Assembly: GCF_017357005.1 (NCBI RefSeq)
Contig: NZ_CP071589.1
Coordinates: forward strand, 1,984,001-2,048,000
DNA length: 64,000 nt
Direction of reading: 5' to 3'
Source of the DNA: Staphylococcus simiae
GTDB taxonomy: Bacteria; Bacillota; Bacilli; Staphylococcales; Staphylococcaceae
Of this stretch, positions 11,235 through 21,567 are shown piece by piece (position 1 is the stretch's first letter; each line of letters starts with the position of its first letter). Below the pieces are notes generated by a model. It did no database searches. It was not told the DNA's origin and worked only from the letters and a program-made list of their open reading frames with translations. Made by a program: the position numbers and the translations under genes.

Positions 11235-12953
11235 ATGTATAAAGATTATAACATGACTCAACTTACACTACCAATGGAAACTTCAGTAAAAATTCCTCAA
11301 AATGATATTTCAAGATACGTTAATGACATTGTTGAAAGTATACCAGATAAAGAATTCGATGAATTCAAACATTACCGTGGTGCGACTTCTTACCATCCAA
11401 GAATGATGTTGAAAATTATTCTATATGCCTATACACAATCTGTATATTCTGGAAGAAAAATTGAAAGATTGCTCAATGATAGTCTTCGTATGATGTGGTT
11501 ATCTCAAAACCAATCACCTTCGTATAAGACAATTAATCGTTTCAGAGTTAATCCTAAAACGGATGCTTTAATCGAATCTTTATTTATCCAATTTCATAGT
11601 CAGTGTCTAAAACAAAACCTTATTGATGATCAAGCTATTTTTATCGATGGAACCAAAGTAGAAGCTGATGCCAATAGATATACATTCGTATGGAAGAAAA
11701 GTATTTTAAACTATGAATCAGATATGAACGAAAATTCAAAAATAATCTATCAAGAATTGGTAAAAGACAAAATTATACCTGAGATTATAGAAGATAAAGA
11801 TACTGATTTATCAAAAGAGGATATCGATTTAATCGGTAGCCATTTGGATAGAGAAATCGAAGATTTAAATTAGCAAATTGACAATGAAACACAACCAGAA
11901 TTAAGAAAGCAAACTCGTCAAAAAAGAACAGAAATTAAAAAGGTTAAAAAGAAATTTGATGATTATTCTGAGCGAAAGTTGAAATACGAAGAACAAAAAG
12001 CAATTCTTCAAGACCGTAATAGTTATTCTAAAACAGACCATGACGCTACTTTTATGAGAATGAAAGAAGATCATATGAAAAATGGACAACTTAAACCAGG
12101 ATACAATTTACAAATAGCGACAAATTCACAATTTGTATTATCATATAACGTTTACCAAAATCCAACAGATACTAGAACTTTGATACCATTTTTAACTTTG
12201 ATTAAAGAAACCTACGGTTATTTACCTGAGTATATTGTCGCTGATGCTGGTTATGGTAGTGAACAAAACTATATGGCTATTATAGATGATTTTAATAGAA
12301 CGCCTTTGATTACATATGGAATGTTTATTAAAGATAAAACTAAAAAATTTTAAAAGTGGCATTTTTAATACTCAAAATTGGGATTATGATGAAATCAACG
12401 ATGAATTTATTTGTCCAAATCAAAAACGATTAGGCTTTAAACGATATGCTTACCGTAATGATAAATATGGCTTTAAAAGAGATTTTAAATTATATGAATG
12501 TGATGATTGTTCAGGATGTCCACTCAAACATCAATGTATGAAATCAAAGTTAAAAACAAATAAAAAATAATGAAGAATTATAATTGGGAGTATTTTAAAT
12601 CACAAATTAATCACAAGCTTTCTGAGCCAGAGACGCAAAAAATCTATAGTCAAAGAAAAATTGACGTAGAACCTGTTTTTGGATTCATGAAGGCTATTTT
12701 GGGTTTCACTCGAATGTCGGTTCGAGGGATTGATAAGGTTAAACGCGAACTTGGATTTGTGCTAATGGCAGTTAACATAAGAAAAATAGCAGCTCAACGA
12801 GCTGTATATTTCAAAATTAATAACGAAAAAGACAATTTCTATCAATTTTCAATAGAAATTGTCTTTTTTTACTTAAACCTAGAACTTAATGTCCCAGACC
12901 CTTTAAATTTAATGTCATCATTTTATTTCTTTTTCTTTTTTGACACAACTTGA
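11235..12953 (+). pseudogene. IS1182-family transposase, broken (copy 1)
   Basis: Starts at ATG 11235 behind GAGGTG. The N-terminal part (DUF772-type, with FKHYRGATSYHPRMMLKI and YKTINRFRVNP) and the DDE part ([40 protein letters not shown]) are recognisable. Three lesions destroy it: a TAG at 11871-11873, a frameshift near 12350 where an extra T extends the run after KDKTKKF, and a second frameshift near 12568 after the cysteine motif CDDCSGCPLKHQC. The last frame reads past the IS end. An intact relative would be about 540 residues. It cannot transpose by itself. Confidence 0.85.
12826..12870. terminator. Bidirectional terminator hairpin in the IS right end (copy 1)
   Basis: AAAAAGACAATTTCTAT pairs with ATAGAAATTGTCTTTTTT, with A and T runs on both sides. 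It can stop transcripts from either direction, including those leaving yidC, whose stop lies 53 bases away. Confidence 0.7.
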
Positions 12954-13789
12954 TTGCCTTTGGCTTTCTTTGCTTTACCGTGTTCTCTTTCATACTCTTC
13001 GATGAATGGTTGTACTTCTTTTTTAGCAACTTTTTCGTAATGAAGATTTGCAAAGTGAGTTTGTACAATTAAGAATGCGGCACTGACTGACCAATATAAA
13101 CCAAGTGCAGATGCTGAACTCAATGAAATCCAAATAATCATAATTGGAGATATAATCATCATCATGTAACCCATTTGACGTTGTTCTTGTGGCATTGTTT
13201 TACTAGACACATATGCTTGAACAAAGTATAGGATACCGGCAATAATTGTAATCCAAATATCTGGACGACCAAGATTAAACCATAAGAAATGTGGATATTT
13301 AAATAATCCATCTACTAATTGATCTTTTAATACAAAGTATAATCCCATAATGATTGGCATTTGAATTAACATTGGTAAACAACCCATCATGCTCTTCATT
13401 GGATTCATATCATACTTTTTATATACTTGCATTAATTCTTGGTTTGCTGCCATTTTTTCTTCTTGTGTACGTGCACGTTTAACTTTTTCTTGAATCGCAT
13501 CAACTTCAGGTTTAGCAACCTTCATTTTTTGACGCATCATATGACTATTTTTATAGTTTGATAACATGAAAGGTAATAAGATAATACGAATTACTAATAC
13601 CAAAATAATAATTGCCAAACCATAATTGTCATTTAATAAATGGCTTCCTAACCAATCCAATACATTTTTCATTGGATCTACGAATGTATTGTAGAAAAAC
13701 CCACTACGTTTTTCAGGTTTAGAATAGTCACACCCTGCTAAAAAGACTATAATACCCAAAAACAAAGGTAGTAACGCTTTTTTCTTCAT
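12923..13789 (-). CDS. yidC: Membrane protein insertase YidC/OxaA
   Basis: Inserts membrane proteins with or independently of SecYEG. It has 288 aa with a lipoprotein signal ending in the lipobox LAGC (Cys20), five hydrophobic segments (about 57-78, 132-153, 175-193, 206-229 and 230-250) and the conserved 60KD_IMP region [20 protein letters not shown]. The hydrophilic-groove arginine is likely the R in [10 protein letters not shown]. The tail [14 protein letters not shown] is basic, as in Gram-positive YidC2, and may contact the ribosome. GAGGTGG precedes the ATG. No native terminator remains, because the IS1182 copy starts 17 bases past the stop. Confidence 0.94.
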   Translation of the reverse strand: MKKKALLPLFLGIIVFLAGCDYSKPEKRSGFFYNTFVDPMKNVLDWLGSHLLNDNYGLAIIILVLVIRIILLPFMLSNYKNSHMMRQKMKVAKPEVDAIQEKVKRARTQEEKMAANQELMQVYKKYDMNPMKSMMGCLPMLIQMPIIMGLYFVLKDQLVDGLFKYPHFLWFNLGRPDIWITIIAGILYFVQAYVSSKTMPQEQRQMGYMMMIISPIMIIWISLSSASALGLYWSVSAAFLIVQTHFANLHYEKVAKKEVQPFIEEYEREHGKAKKAKGNQVVSKKKKK

Positions 13790-13874
13790 TTTTCCACCTC
13801 TATCATCATATTCACATAGGATTTATTTTATCATATTAATGAGTACGTATGAAACAATAAGTGGAAAAATTTAA

Positions 13875-14519
13875 CTAATTATTAAAATAACCTCTAAAAT
13901 CTTTAACAGTTTGTGTAATGTTGTCACTCTTTGAAATAGCTGAAATAACAGAAATACCATCTGCACCTGCTTTAACAATATTTTGAGTGTTAGATACTGT
14001 AATACCACCTATAGCTACAATTGGCATATGTGAATTGTAACTTTTCAATTTAGTAATCATTGCAGGACCTACTGGTGGATGTGCGTCTTTTTTAGAGGGT
14101 GTATCATACATCGGTCCTACGCCAATATAATCAACTTCGCTCAAGTCAGAATGCTGATATTCTTGTTCATCACTAATACTCAATCCTATAATCTTATCGT
14201 CACATCGCTCAATAAATGTTGAAATTGCGTCATCATCTTGACCAACATGAATACCATCTGCATTAATACGTAACGCTAACTCTACATCATCATTGACGAT
14301 AAACGGTACCTTAAATTGATGACACAAATGCTGCAATTCTATTGCTAATTGTTCTTTATCATCACCTTTTAGTGCTTTATCACCCTTTTCTCTAAATTGA
14401 AATAATGTAATACCCGCTTCAAGTGCTTCTGTTAGGACATTTTTTAACGTGGTATCTTGTCTTACATCTTGCGTTCCACATATAAAATAGACTTGTAACA
14501 TATTTGCTGAAAATTTCAT
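13875..14519 (-). CDS. thiE: Thiamine-phosphate synthase
   Basis: Joins hydroxymethylpyrimidine diphosphate and hydroxyethylthiazole phosphate to form thiamine monophosphate. It has 214 aa with a TIM-barrel pattern and the motifs [50 protein letters not shown] and VAIGGIT with GISVISAIS near the end. It is the last gene of the tenA-thiD-thiM-thiE operon, and its ATG shares one base with the thiM stop (TAATG). The sequence is clearly divergent from the S. aureus protein as I remember it, which argues for another species. Confidence 0.94.
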   Translation of the reverse strand: MKFSANMLQVYFICGTQDVRQDTTLKNVLTEALEAGITLFQFREKGDKALKGDDKEQLAIELQHLCHQFKVPFIVNDDVELALRINADGIHVGQDDDAISTFIERCDDKIIGLSISDEQEYQHSDLSEVDYIGVGPMYDTPSKKDAHPPVGPAMITKLKSYNSHMPIVAIGGITVSNTQNIVKAGADGISVISAISKSDNITQTVKDFRGYFNN

Positions 14520-15313
14520 TATTTAACCTCTTCTTGCTTTAAATTAATATCATAATGTTCAGTTGTAAAATGATAAATAGAGTCTAGTAATAAAGGCAAA
14601 AATGTTCCTGGCCCAGTACAATGTGGGTGATGTTCAGCCATTTCTGCAGCAATATTATATACACTAACTGCTTCTACTAAAGCTTCGCTCGTCGGTTTAT
14701 CATTTTTTAAAGTAAAACTTGCAATTATACCTCCTAATAAACAACCTGCTCCAGTAATTTTAGCTAGTAAGGGACTGCCATTAGATAAGCGTATGACTTG
14801 ACCATCTTGCACAATGATATCTTCTTGTCCTGTAACTACAATAGCAGTACGATATCGTTCATATGCTTGTTTAGCAATATTTACTGCATCTAATTGACTA
14901 TCACTATCAGTCCCTTTCATTGTTGCTGTGTCATCTATAAGTGCCAATATTTCTGAAGCATTACCTTTAATAACAGAGACATCGATGTCCTTTAAAAATG
15001 TTTGACAAAATTGTTTACGATATGTCGATGCTCCAACTGCTACAGGGTCAAAAACGATCGGTAACCCTACATCATTGGCAATATGAGCAACATTTAATAT
15101 ATCTTGCTCGTTATTGTTAGTTAGCGTTCCAATATTAATTAAAAGCGCACTGGCCACATTATAAAAGTCTTGTGCTTCCTCAGGCGCTTCACTCATTGCA
15201 GGACTTGCGCCTAAACTAAGTAAGCCATTAGCTGTAAAATTCTTTACTACATCATTGGTATAGCAAATGACTAAAGGTTGATTGCTTCTAATTTGATTAA
15301 GATATTTCATCAT
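14519..15313 (-). CDS. thiM: Hydroxyethylthiazole kinase
   Basis: Phosphorylates 4-methyl-5-(2-hydroxyethyl)thiazole for thiamine salvage. Length is 264 aa. Ribokinase-like features are [21 protein letters not shown] at the start, [10 protein letters not shown] in the middle, and TGAGCLLGG, which carries the catalytic cysteine typical of ThiM in the anion-hole loop. It overlaps thiD by 17 bases and thiE by one, so translation is coupled through the three genes. Two adjacent ATG codons (15313 and 15310) are possible starts. Confidence 0.94.
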   Translation of the reverse strand: MMKYLNQIRSNQPLVICYTNDVVKNFTANGLLSLGASPAMSEAPEEAQDFYNVASALLINIGTLTNNNEQDILNVAHIANDVGLPIVFDPVAVGASTYRKQFCQTFLKDIDVSVIKGNASEILALIDDTATMKGTDSDSQLDAVNIAKQAYERYRTAIVVTGQEDIIVQDGQVIRLSNGSPLLAKITGAGCLLGGIIASFTLKNDKPTSEALVEAVSVYNIAAEMAEHHPHCTGPGTFLPLLLDSIYHFTTEHYDINLKQEEVK

Positions 15314-16124
15314 CTAACCCCACTTTCTTCATATAAGCAAAATGATTTACGGGACCTCTCCCTTGACCAATTTCTGGTGTATATTGAATACTTAATGAAA
15401 TATAGTGTTTCGCTTTAGCAACAGCTTGGTCAATCGTTCGTCCTTTAGCAAGTTCTGCTGTGATAACTGCTGAAAATGTACAACCTGTTCCATGTGTATG
15501 TTGAGTAACAAATCTTTCATTTTCAAAGACTTGGACGCTATCTTTAGTAAATAAATAATCTTTGGCGATATCCGTATCGGAAGCATGTCCTCCTTTGATA
15601 ACAACACCCTTACTACCAATTTCATTAATAAATACTTTGCCTGCTTGGTATATCTGTTTCTCGCTTTCAATTTTTAAGCCAGTTATTTCTTCCGCTTCAG
15701 GTAAATTAGGCGTTACAACATCAGCAAGTGGTAATAATGTATGTTGTAATTTGTTTTTCGTAGTATCGTCCATTAAAGAATCTCCACTTTTTGCTAGCAT
15801 AACTGGATCAATGACATAAGGTATAGCAGGATACGTTAATAAATATTGACGTATGACTTGCATGGTTTCATGAGTGGCAATCATGCCTGTTTTAATTGCA
15901 TGTGGCAATTCGTCTACAAAGACGCTCGTTAATTGTTCTTCAACCCAAGAAGATTCTAAGTTATGTATATGTTGTACTCCTAAAGTATTTTGGGCAACTA
16001 TACTCGTTATCACGCCCATACCATAGACCCCACAGGAATGAAATGATTTAAGATCTGCCATAACACCAGCACCACCTGTGGGATCTGTACCAGCAATGGT
16101 TAAAGCTATTTTTGGTTTATTCAT
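15297..16124 (-). CDS. thiD: Bifunctional hydroxymethylpyrimidine kinase / phosphomethylpyrimidine kinase
   Basis: Phosphorylates the thiamine pyrimidine moiety twice. It has 275 aa, starting [20 protein letters not shown] at 16124 behind GGAGG (9-base spacing). Motifs are [28 protein letters not shown] and the C-terminal [11 protein letters not shown] anion-hole loop. The variant at the pyrimidine site (DPTGGAG rather than DSSGGAG) is seen in many Gram-positives. Its start lies 8 bases inside the end of tenA. Confidence 0.94.
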   Translation of the reverse strand: MNKPKIALTIAGTDPTGGAGVMADLKSFHSCGVYGMGVITSIVAQNTLGVQHIHNLESSWVEEQLTSVFVDELPHAIKTGMIATHETMQVIRQYLLTYPAIPYVIDPVMLAKSGDSLMDDTTKNKLQHTLLPLADVVTPNLPEAEEITGLKIESEKQIYQAGKVFINEIGSKGVVIKGGHASDTDIAKDYLFTKDSVQVFENERFVTQHTHGTGCTFSAVITAELAKGRTIDQAVAKAKHYISLSIQYTPEIGQGRGPVNHFAYMKKVGLDDEIS

Positions 16125-16806
16125 TATATTGTCCTCCAAATTCCCATTGTTCGAGTGTATCAGCCATATTAAAGAAGTTTCGTTCATGGATACAACTTTC
16201 TAAAAATACATGTTTAACTTGTTCAATATCTGTTTGCGAAAACGTTTGGCTTAAACGATCAATCAATTGATCAAATATGTCAATAATGTTATCCATCTCT
16301 GTATTATAAAATTCAAACCATTGTGCAGTTTGACTTTCTCTATTTAAATGTTTATCTTGTAATGCCCTTTTAGCAATTTCAGCATATACATAAGGACAAG
16401 GTGCCATCGCTGCAATAGTGTACACAGCATTTTCACGACTATAAGCTTGAAAATACATATGTTTTATATAATGGTCTCCACTTGGAGGCCATACTTTTTG
16501 TTGAATAATATCTTCATATGGTTCACCAATAAACTGAGCCAAAATGTCGTGTGCACTAACCTCACCATCAACCATAAATTCAATTTGTTCCACTAAAAAT
16601 TTAACATCTGTCATACTTGGCATTTTGGGTATTAATAAAGCATACAAATTAGTAAATTCTTTTAAGTAAGCTGCATCTGCTTGTAAATAATGACGTAACA
16701 CTGCCTTACTAATTTCACTCTTCAATAACTTTTGAATGAATTTATCATGATAAATATCATGAATGATTGGTTGTGCTAATTGTTTCAAATCTTGAGATAG
16801 TGTCAA
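16117..16806 (-). CDS. tenA: Aminopyrimidine aminohydrolase (thiaminase II) TenA
   Basis: Releases hydroxymethyl-aminopyrimidine from breakdown products of thiamine so the pyrimidine can be salvaged by ThiD. It has 229 aa, all-helical, with the catalytic cysteine in [13 protein letters not shown], Asp in [18 protein letters not shown], and Glu/Tyr in the C-terminal [15 protein letters not shown]. It is the first gene of the operon. The start is a TTG at 16806, eight bases after GGAGG; relatives begin at the same place. Expression is controlled by the TPP riboswitch at 16891-16972. Confidence 0.92.
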   Translation of the reverse strand: MTLSQDLKQLAQPIIHDIYHDKFIQKLLKSEISKAVLRHYLQADAAYLKEFTNLYALLIPKMPSMTDVKFLVEQIEFMVDGEVSAHDILAQFIGEPYEDIIQQKVWPPSGDHYIKHMYFQAYSRENAVYTIAAMAPCPYVYAEIAKRALQDKHLNRESQTAQWFEFYNTEMDNIIDIFDQLIDRLSQTFSQTDIEQVKHVFLESCIHERNFFNMADTLEQWEFGGQYNE

Positions 16807-16819
16807 TGTTTATTCCTCC

Positions 16820-16859
16820 AATAAAAAAACTACTTCCAACAATTAGGAAGTAGTTTTTA
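16820..16859 (-). terminator. Expression-platform terminator of the thi riboswitch
   Basis: On the minus strand AAAACTACTTCC pairs with GGAAGTAGTTTTTTT. The upstream arm AACTACTTCC is also complementary to the 3' side of aptamer helix P1 (GGAAAGTAGTT at 16891-16901), which gives a simple antiterminator/terminator switch. Confidence 0.85.
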
Positions 16860-16890
16860 TGACAAATAGACAGAATCGAATCTATAATCA

Positions 16891-16972
16891 ACTACTTTCC
16901 TACGTTGGTATTAACCAAATCAGGTAATAAGGGTCTGATTACATCATCTCAGCCTACATAGCTCCCCTAGTA
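16891..16972 (-). promoter_or_regulatory. TPP riboswitch (THI element)
   Basis: Read on the minus strand: ACTAGGGGAGC, then GGCTGAGATGA, AGACCCTTATTACCTGATTTGG, TTAATACCAACGTAGGAAAGT. These are the conserved J2/4, P3 and P4-P5 pieces of the thiamine pyrophosphate aptamer. It precedes tenA by about 85 bases, with an intrinsic terminator between. High TPP is expected to favour the terminator and switch off tenA-thiD-thiM-thiE. Confidence 0.95.
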
Positions 16973-17227
16973 GTAATTTATTTAATTTTGATGATAACTT
17001 GATTTTAGCAAACGCTTTCAATCTTTTCAAACATTGCAATTAGTTACAAGAAAAAATTTTATGTTTTTCTTCTTAATATACATTAAATTCTGTAACAAAT
17101 TGGAATGATGATTATGATTGCCTTGTAATGTTGTACTGCAACTTCTACATTAAAGTCTTTGTTAATATACCTGACCTTGTAACAAAGAAAAAGTGATTGG
17201 ACATATCCAACCACTTCGTTATTTAAA

Positions 17228-18010
17228 TTATGCAGTTACCCAGTGACCAGGGCCACCTGTGTTATAAAGTTTTACAGCTGCAGCATCTTGAACATGTTCT
17301 GGTGCTTTAGCTGGTGATACACCTTTATATTCTGCAGGTGCTACTGAATCCCAAGTAGATTGTAAGAATTGATATTTACCTGCTGCACCTGAACTTGGAT
17401 TAATTGCATGAATGTTGCCACCAGATTCACGTTGTGCGATTTGTTGTAAATGACTATTTACATTTACTGATGAACCACTGTCAGCTTTTGAATCATTTGA
17501 ACTTGCTTGACTAGATTGTTGTTGCGTTGCTTGTTGTGTATTATTTGATGATTGCACTGATTGTTGTTGTGTTGAACCTTGTTGTTGTGTGTCATTGACA
17601 GCTGTAGTTTGAGGTTCATTTGTTTGTGCTGTTTGTGGTGCTGAAACTTGTTGCGGTTGTGCGCTATTTGCTTGTTGCGTCGCAGACACTTGTGAAGGTG
17701 CAGTTTCATTTGTTGCTGTTGTTGCTTGTGCACTTACGTCAGCATTTGTTGCACCAGTTGCATGATATTCCCAACTAAAGTGAGTACCATCAGATTCAAA
17801 ATGATAAGTAAATCCTTCATAGTCAAATGTATAATTATAAGCTCCAGCTTCAATTGGATTTTCATTCAATGATTGATCATTTGATTGTGCCATCTGAGCT
17901 AAAGCTGCTTTATTCAAGTCTGCCTCGCTTGCATGTGCGTCATGACCAGCATTTCCAGCCACTACGCCTAAACCTACTGCTAATGATGAAGCAATTAATG
18001 TTTTTTTCAT
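17228..18010 (-). CDS. sceD: Secreted lytic transglycosylase SceD
   Basis: A cell-wall lytic transglycosylase involved in peptidoglycan turnover and cell separation. It has 260 aa: signal peptide [19 protein letters not shown] with cleavage after AHA (about residue 27), a conserved N-terminal [19 protein letters not shown] repeat-like segment, a long Q/S/T/N-rich linker (about 90-185), and the C-terminal catalytic domain IAQRESGGN...[13 protein letters not shown] with the catalytic Glu in RESGG, ending [14 protein letters not shown] precedes the ATG. A perfect WalR-type box lies 113 bases upstream, matching the known WalKR control of sceD in S. aureus. Confidence 0.93.
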   Translation of the reverse strand: MKKTLIASSLAVGLGVVAGNAGHDAHASEADLNKAALAQMAQSNDQSLNENPIEAGAYNYTFDYEGFTYHFESDGTHFSWEYHATGATNADVSAQATTATNETAPSQVSATQQANSAQPQQVSAPQTAQTNEPQTTAVNDTQQQGSTQQQSVQSSNNTQQATQQQSSQASSNDSKADSGSSVNVNSHLQQIAQRESGGNIHAINPSSGAAGKYQFLQSTWDSVAPAEYKGVSPAKAPEHVQDAAAVKLYNTGGPGHWVTA

Positions 18011-18122
18011 TATTTAAAATCCTCCTGTGATTACTTTGTTTTCTTTAAAATTTCTACAATGCATACCATAACATCTGTGATTTTATAGTAGGTTACAGTG
18101 AAATAAAAAAATAACCTTGAAT

Positions 18123-18139
18123 TTTACACTCCATTTACA
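18123..18139 (-). promoter_or_regulatory. WalR-type binding site upstream of sceD
   Basis: On the minus strand TGTAAATGGAGTGTAAA, two TGTAAA hexamers five bases apart. This is an exact fit to the WalR consensus TGTWAH-N5-TGTWAH known from S. aureus and B. subtilis. It sits about 113 bases before the sceD start. Confidence 0.8.
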
Positions 18140-18269
18140 ATACATTTAAAGCTTGTACTGTTAAATATGACTTATACATATGGCTATGAAAGTATTTTTA
18201 ATAAAATATTTATTTTTGTTATGTAACATTCTTGAAATATTATATGTATTTCACCTAAAAAATTACACA

Positions 18270-18331
18270 ATAAAGCCGAAGTAGAACAGTAATCATAATG
18301 TTATAAAATAGCTCTATTGTTCTACCTCGAC
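18270..18331 (-). terminator. Hairpin terminator, probably for the ssb-like gene
   Basis: On the minus strand GTCGAGGTAGAACAAT pairs with ATTACTGTTCTACTTCGGC, followed by TTTATTGT. The nearest upstream gene on that strand is the ssb-like gene ending at 18626, and the R2 repeat (18351-18493) lies between them. Confidence 0.6.
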
Positions 18332-18350
18332 TGAGAATGCATAGAATTAG

Positions 18351-18493
18351 TAGTGGGACATAAAATAATTTTTTCAAATTTATTCATTCTGGCAAGACTG
18401 TCTAAACTTATAAAACGATGATTTCTCAACATATTATAATCCAGTCAGTTACTGCCACTGCATATTACGTATAAAATGCTTGCTGCCCCACTA
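18351..18493. repeat. R2 interspersed repeat, copy a
   Basis: Begins TAGTGGGACATAAAAT and ends GCCCCACTA. Inside are GGCAAGACTGTCTAAACTTATAAAACG and TATAATCCAGTCAGTTACTGCC, shared with the copies at 49955-50105 and 55362-55476. No coding potential. It lies between the ssb-like gene and its apparent terminator. Confidence 0.7.
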
Positions 18494-18625
18494 TCAGAAT
18501 CACTGCCAATTTCATTAGTAACCTTTAAAATGAATTAAATAATAGCAGCAACTTTATTTGAGTATAATTGAAGTGAGTTAAGTTAAATTAGGATGATTTA
18601 AATGATTTAAGGTGGATTGGGAATA

Positions 18626-19021
18626 TTAAATTTCTAGAAAGTCAGGATTGTCTATATTATTGGAGTTGATATCATAAGCATTATCTGAAAGAATTTCATC
18701 ATTTTTAGATTTAGGGGACATAAATTTAATCGTTTCAACATATAATTCAGTTACAAAATGTGTTTGTTCATCTTTGACATATTTTCGTGAACGCATTTGG
18801 CCGGTTATGCCGACTAATGAACCTTGGTTTGTATATTTTTCAATATTTACTGCCAATTTACCAAAAGCTTTACAAAAAATATAATCACTTACAAACTCAT
18901 CATTTTCGTCTTTATAATTTCTTTGTGTTGCAACACAAAATGTTGCTATTTTACTATCCTCCTTGTCAAATAGTTGTACATCTTTGGTTAGTCTTCCGAC
19001 TATGACGATTTTGTTTAACAT
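18626..19021 (-). CDS. Single-stranded DNA-binding protein paralogue (SsbB/YwpH-like)
   Basis: A 131-residue protein with one complete OB fold: MLNKIVIVGRLTKDVQLF at the start, ATFCVATQRNYKDENDEFVSDYIFCKAFGKLA, then GSLVGITGQMRSRKYVKDEQTHFVTELYVETIKFM. The tail is short and ends NPDFLEI instead of the DDDIPF acidic tip of the replicative SSB. That resembles B. subtilis SsbB (YwpH), which is competence-linked and sits in the same ywpH-ywpF-fabZ neighbourhood. AAGGAGGTGATT directly precedes it, an almost full anti-Shine-Dalgarno match. It is probably an accessory SSB for incoming or repair DNA; competence control is not shown here. Confidence 0.85.
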   Translation of the reverse strand: MLNKIVIVGRLTKDVQLFDKEDSKIATFCVATQRNYKDENDEFVSDYIFCKAFGKLAVNIEKYTNQGSLVGITGQMRSRKYVKDEQTHFVTELYVETIKFMSPKSKNDEILSDNAYDINSNNIDNPDFLEI

Positions 19022-19214
19022 ATTGTGTGTTAATCACCTCCTTATCAAACATATTAAATACTTTCTTTTATAAGGTCAAAATAGCAATTTTATAAATATT
19101 TATAGCTTTAACATCTAAAAATTTGTTATATTTAAAGAAATTAATGATATTTTAGCTTCATTTTTCCTAATTTTTTTAAAAATCATATAAATTAAACAAC
19201 TGGGATGTGAAAAT

Positions 19215-19655
19215 ATGAAAACTTTTAAAGCCGTACGGTTTCAGATTGTTAATGAACATGGTGGAATTATTGAATATGAACTAGAAGATGGTGTAATAAT
19301 TAATAAAGAACGCAGTGGTACTGGATGGCTGTTAGAGATCGTTATTTCAAATGAGCATTTAGATACCTTTAAAGCGTATCAACAAAACGATCAATTATTA
19401 GATATACGCGTTGTTATAACTAGACCATCTAATGATCCTGCATTATTTGAAGCTTCTGTTAAAAGTATACGAAATTTTACAACGACGATGTCTATTGTCT
19501 TTGAATGCCATATTTATACGTTACGTCAACAATATGCTGAAGGTTTATTAGAACAATTAATTGATGATGGCTTATCTGGCGAGGAACTAAAGGTCACATT
19601 TAATCGTATGATGCAATCAAAACCAAAACTAAAAGACGAAAAAATAGAACCATAA
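19215..19655 (+). CDS. YwpF-like protein
   Basis: A 146-residue protein, MKTFKAVRFQIVNEHG...LEDGVIINKE, with a beta-rich pattern and acidic/basic tail KPKLKDEKIEP. Its position between an SsbB-type gene and fabZ is the same as ywpF in B. subtilis, and the start resembles the YwpF-like family (recalled, not searched). No signal peptide, membrane helix or catalytic motif is seen. Function unknown. It is the only plus-strand gene between 10907 and 45650 apart from transposase remnants. Confidence 0.7.
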   Translation: MKTFKAVRFQIVNEHGGIIEYELEDGVIINKERSGTGWLLEIVISNEHLDTFKAYQQNDQLLDIRVVITRPSNDPALFEASVKSIRNFTTTMSIVFECHIYTLRQQYAEGLLEQLIDDGLSGEELKVTFNRMMQSKPKLKDEKIEP

Positions 19656-19677
19656 GTAAAAATTTAAAATTTCTCAT

Positions 19678-19711
19678 AAAAAAAGAAGGAGCTTCGGCTC
19701 CTTCTTTTTAT
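19678..19711. terminator. Bidirectional terminator between ywpF-like gene and fabZ
   Basis: AAAAAGAAGGAGC-TTCG-GCTCCTTCTTTTT, a 12-bp stem with a UUCG-type tetraloop and A/T runs on both sides. It serves both convergent genes and overlaps the last codon of fabZ. Confidence 0.92.
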
Positions 19712-20148
19712 TTTACATCTTGTATAGCGAACGTTAATTCACAACTACAAGCTAATTGACCATCTACAGTTGCTTTCGCACTACCTTTGCCTATTGGTCC
19801 TTTAATTTTGGTAATTTCAACTTCTAATGTTAATGTATCTCCAGGTACAACTTGTCGTTTAAAGCGACATTTATCGATACCTGCAAATAAAGCAATCTTA
19901 CCTTTATTTTCTTCGCTATTTAAAATAGCAACTGCACCTGTTTGTGCAAGTGCTTCAGTAATTAGCACACCTGGCATAACTGCATAATCAGGAAAATGAC
20001 CTTGGAAAAATGGTTCATTACCTGAAACTTGTTTAATAGCAACACAACGTGTACCTTCTTCATACTCAACAACTTTATCAATTAATAAAAATGGTTGTCT
20101 ATGAGGTATAATTTGTTTAATTTGGTTATAATCAAAAATTGTTTCCAT
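19708..20148 (-). CDS. fabZ: 3-hydroxyacyl-ACP dehydratase FabZ
   Basis: Dehydrates 3-hydroxyacyl-ACP in the type II fatty acid cycle. It has 146 aa in a hot-dog fold. The catalytic His is in [25 protein letters not shown], with the Glu in the same helix, and the [19 protein letters not shown] start is typical. It lies 35 bases after murA on the same strand and probably shares its transcript. No missing residues. Confidence 0.95.
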   Translation of the reverse strand: METIFDYNQIKQIIPHRQPFLLIDKVVEYEEGTRCVAIKQVSGNEPFFQGHFPDYAVMPGVLITEALAQTGAVAILNSEENKGKIALFAGIDKCRFKRQVVPGDTLTLEVEITKIKGPIGKGSAKATVDGQLACSCELTFAIQDVK

Positions 20149-20183
20149 TTTTAAAATGCCTCCATTAATTGAACTATGTTTGA

Positions 20184-21449
20184 TTAATCGTTAATTCTGA
20201 CGATATCTGCACCTAATTGTTTTAATTTACCATGTAAATCTACATAGCCTCTGTCTAAATGTTTTAATTCAGTAACTTGTGTGGTACCATCAGCAACCAA
20301 ACCAGCTAATATTAATGCAGCCGCGGCTCTTAAATCAGTTGCTTTAACTTGAGCACCTTGTAAACTACTCTTACCTTCAATTTTTGCACTACGACCTTCA
20401 ACATTAATATTAGCATTCATACGTTTAAATTCAGCAACATGCATGAAGCGATTTTCAAATACAGTTTCAGTAACAACTTTATGACCATTAGCTGTTAATA
20501 ATAAGGCCATCATTTGAGATTGCATATCTGTTGGGAATCCAGGATGCGGTAAAGTTTTAATATCAACTGGTTGCAGCTCATCATCTACAGTAACACGAAT
20601 TGCATCTTCCAAGTATTCAAGTTGAACACCCATTTCTTCTAATTTATAAACTAAACTAGCCATATGTTCTTTGATTGCACCGTGTACTAATACATCACCA
20701 CGCGTAATTGCACCTGCAATTAATAGCGTTCCTGCTTCAATTCTATCTGGAATAATCGCATGCTCAACACCAACTAATCTATCGACACCATTTATCGTAA
20801 TCGTATCAGTTCCTGCTCCAGTTATACGACCGCCCATTTCGTTAATATAATTAGCTAAATCAACGATTTCTGGTTCTTTAGCGGCATTTTCAATGACTGT
20901 TTTACCATTAGCTAAAGAAGCTGCCATAATTAAATTTTGAGTTGCTCCAACACTTGGGAAGTCCAAATGAATAGAGGCACCTTTCAACCCATCTTTAGCG
21001 TTAGCATAAATATTGCCATTTTCAAGGTGAATATCTGCACCAAGTGCTTCAAAACCTTTAATGTGTTGTTCAATAGGTCTACTACCAATCGCACATCCAC
21101 CTGGTAAAGCAACAATAGCGTGACCTAATCTTGCAAGTAATGGACCCATAACTAAGATACTTGCGCGCATTTTACTTACATATTCATATGGTGCTTCTTC
21201 ATTTAATGTACTTGTTGCATCAACAATAACGGAATTTTCTTCTTTTTTATATGTAACATCCGCATTTAATGTTGAAAGCACATTGTTGATCGTTTCTACG
21301 TCACTTAAAGCTGGAACATTAACTAATTTACTAGGTTTATCAGAAGCCAATAATGAAGCTGTTAATATTGGAAGAACAGCATTTTTTGCACCTTCAACTT
21401 TAACTTCACCTGTTAATCTATTTCCACCTTTAATTACTATTTTATCCAT
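20184..21449 (-). CDS. murA: UDP-GlcNAc 1-carboxyvinyltransferase MurA
   Basis: Adds enolpyruvate to UDP-GlcNAc, the first committed step of peptidoglycan synthesis and the target of fosfomycin. It has 421 aa. The active-site cysteine is in [16 protein letters not shown], with K22-N23 in [12 protein letters not shown] and the [11 protein letters not shown] end segment. I chose the ATG at 21449 (7 bases after GGAGG) over the one at 21452. A second paralogue, murZ, lies at 42757-44016; low-GC Gram-positives commonly have both. This copy is paired with fabZ. Confidence 0.95.
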   Translation of the reverse strand: MDKIVIKGGNRLTGEVKVEGAKNAVLPILTASLLASDKPSKLVNVPALSDVETINNVLSTLNADVTYKKEENSVIVDATSTLNEEAPYEYVSKMRASILVMGPLLARLGHAIVALPGGCAIGSRPIEQHIKGFEALGADIHLENGNIYANAKDGLKGASIHLDFPSVGATQNLIMAASLANGKTVIENAAKEPEIVDLANYINEMGGRITGAGTDTITINGVDRLVGVEHAIIPDRIEAGTLLIAGAITRGDVLVHGAIKEHMASLVYKLEEMGVQLEYLEDAIRVTVDDELQPVDIKTLPHPGFPTDMQSQMMALLLTANGHKVVTETVFENRFMHVAEFKRMNANINVEGRSAKIEGKSSLQGAQVKATDLRAAAALILAGLVADGTTQVTELKHLDRGYVDLHGKLKQLGADIVRIND

Positions 21450-21567
21450 CATTTATCCTCCACTTATAACTCCTATTACTTTTACATTTCCCTAATTTAA
21501 GTTCTATTTAATTATTCGATTATTATTTAATTATAGCTATTTTTAATAATAAATAATAGAGTCTACT

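Larger units (their letters stand above)
10962..12906 (+). mobile_element. IS1182-type insertion sequence, copy 1 (inactive)
   Basis: An element of about 1.95 kb. Its left end reads AAGAGCCTGGGACATAAA and its right end, reversed, reads AAAGGGTCTGGGACATTAAG, an imperfect terminal inverted repeat. It contains a non-coding leader with a long hairpin (11040-11145), a transposase gene broken in at least three places, and a terminator-like hairpin near the right end (12826-12870). The element ends 17 bases from the stop of yidC. I found no convincing target duplication. It is about 90% or more identical to the shorter copy at 22261-23514 where the two align. Confidence 0.85.

Noticed and set aside
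11871..11873. Programmed readthrough or frameshifting in IS1182 copy 1
   Set aside because: There are three separate lesions and no conserved slippery site or stem at the stop. Simple decay explains it better.
19022..19200. ComK-type AT boxes upstream of the ssb-like gene
   Set aside because: AAAATTGCTATTTT has six instead of five central bases, and no properly spaced second box is seen. The region is so AT-rich that near matches are expected.
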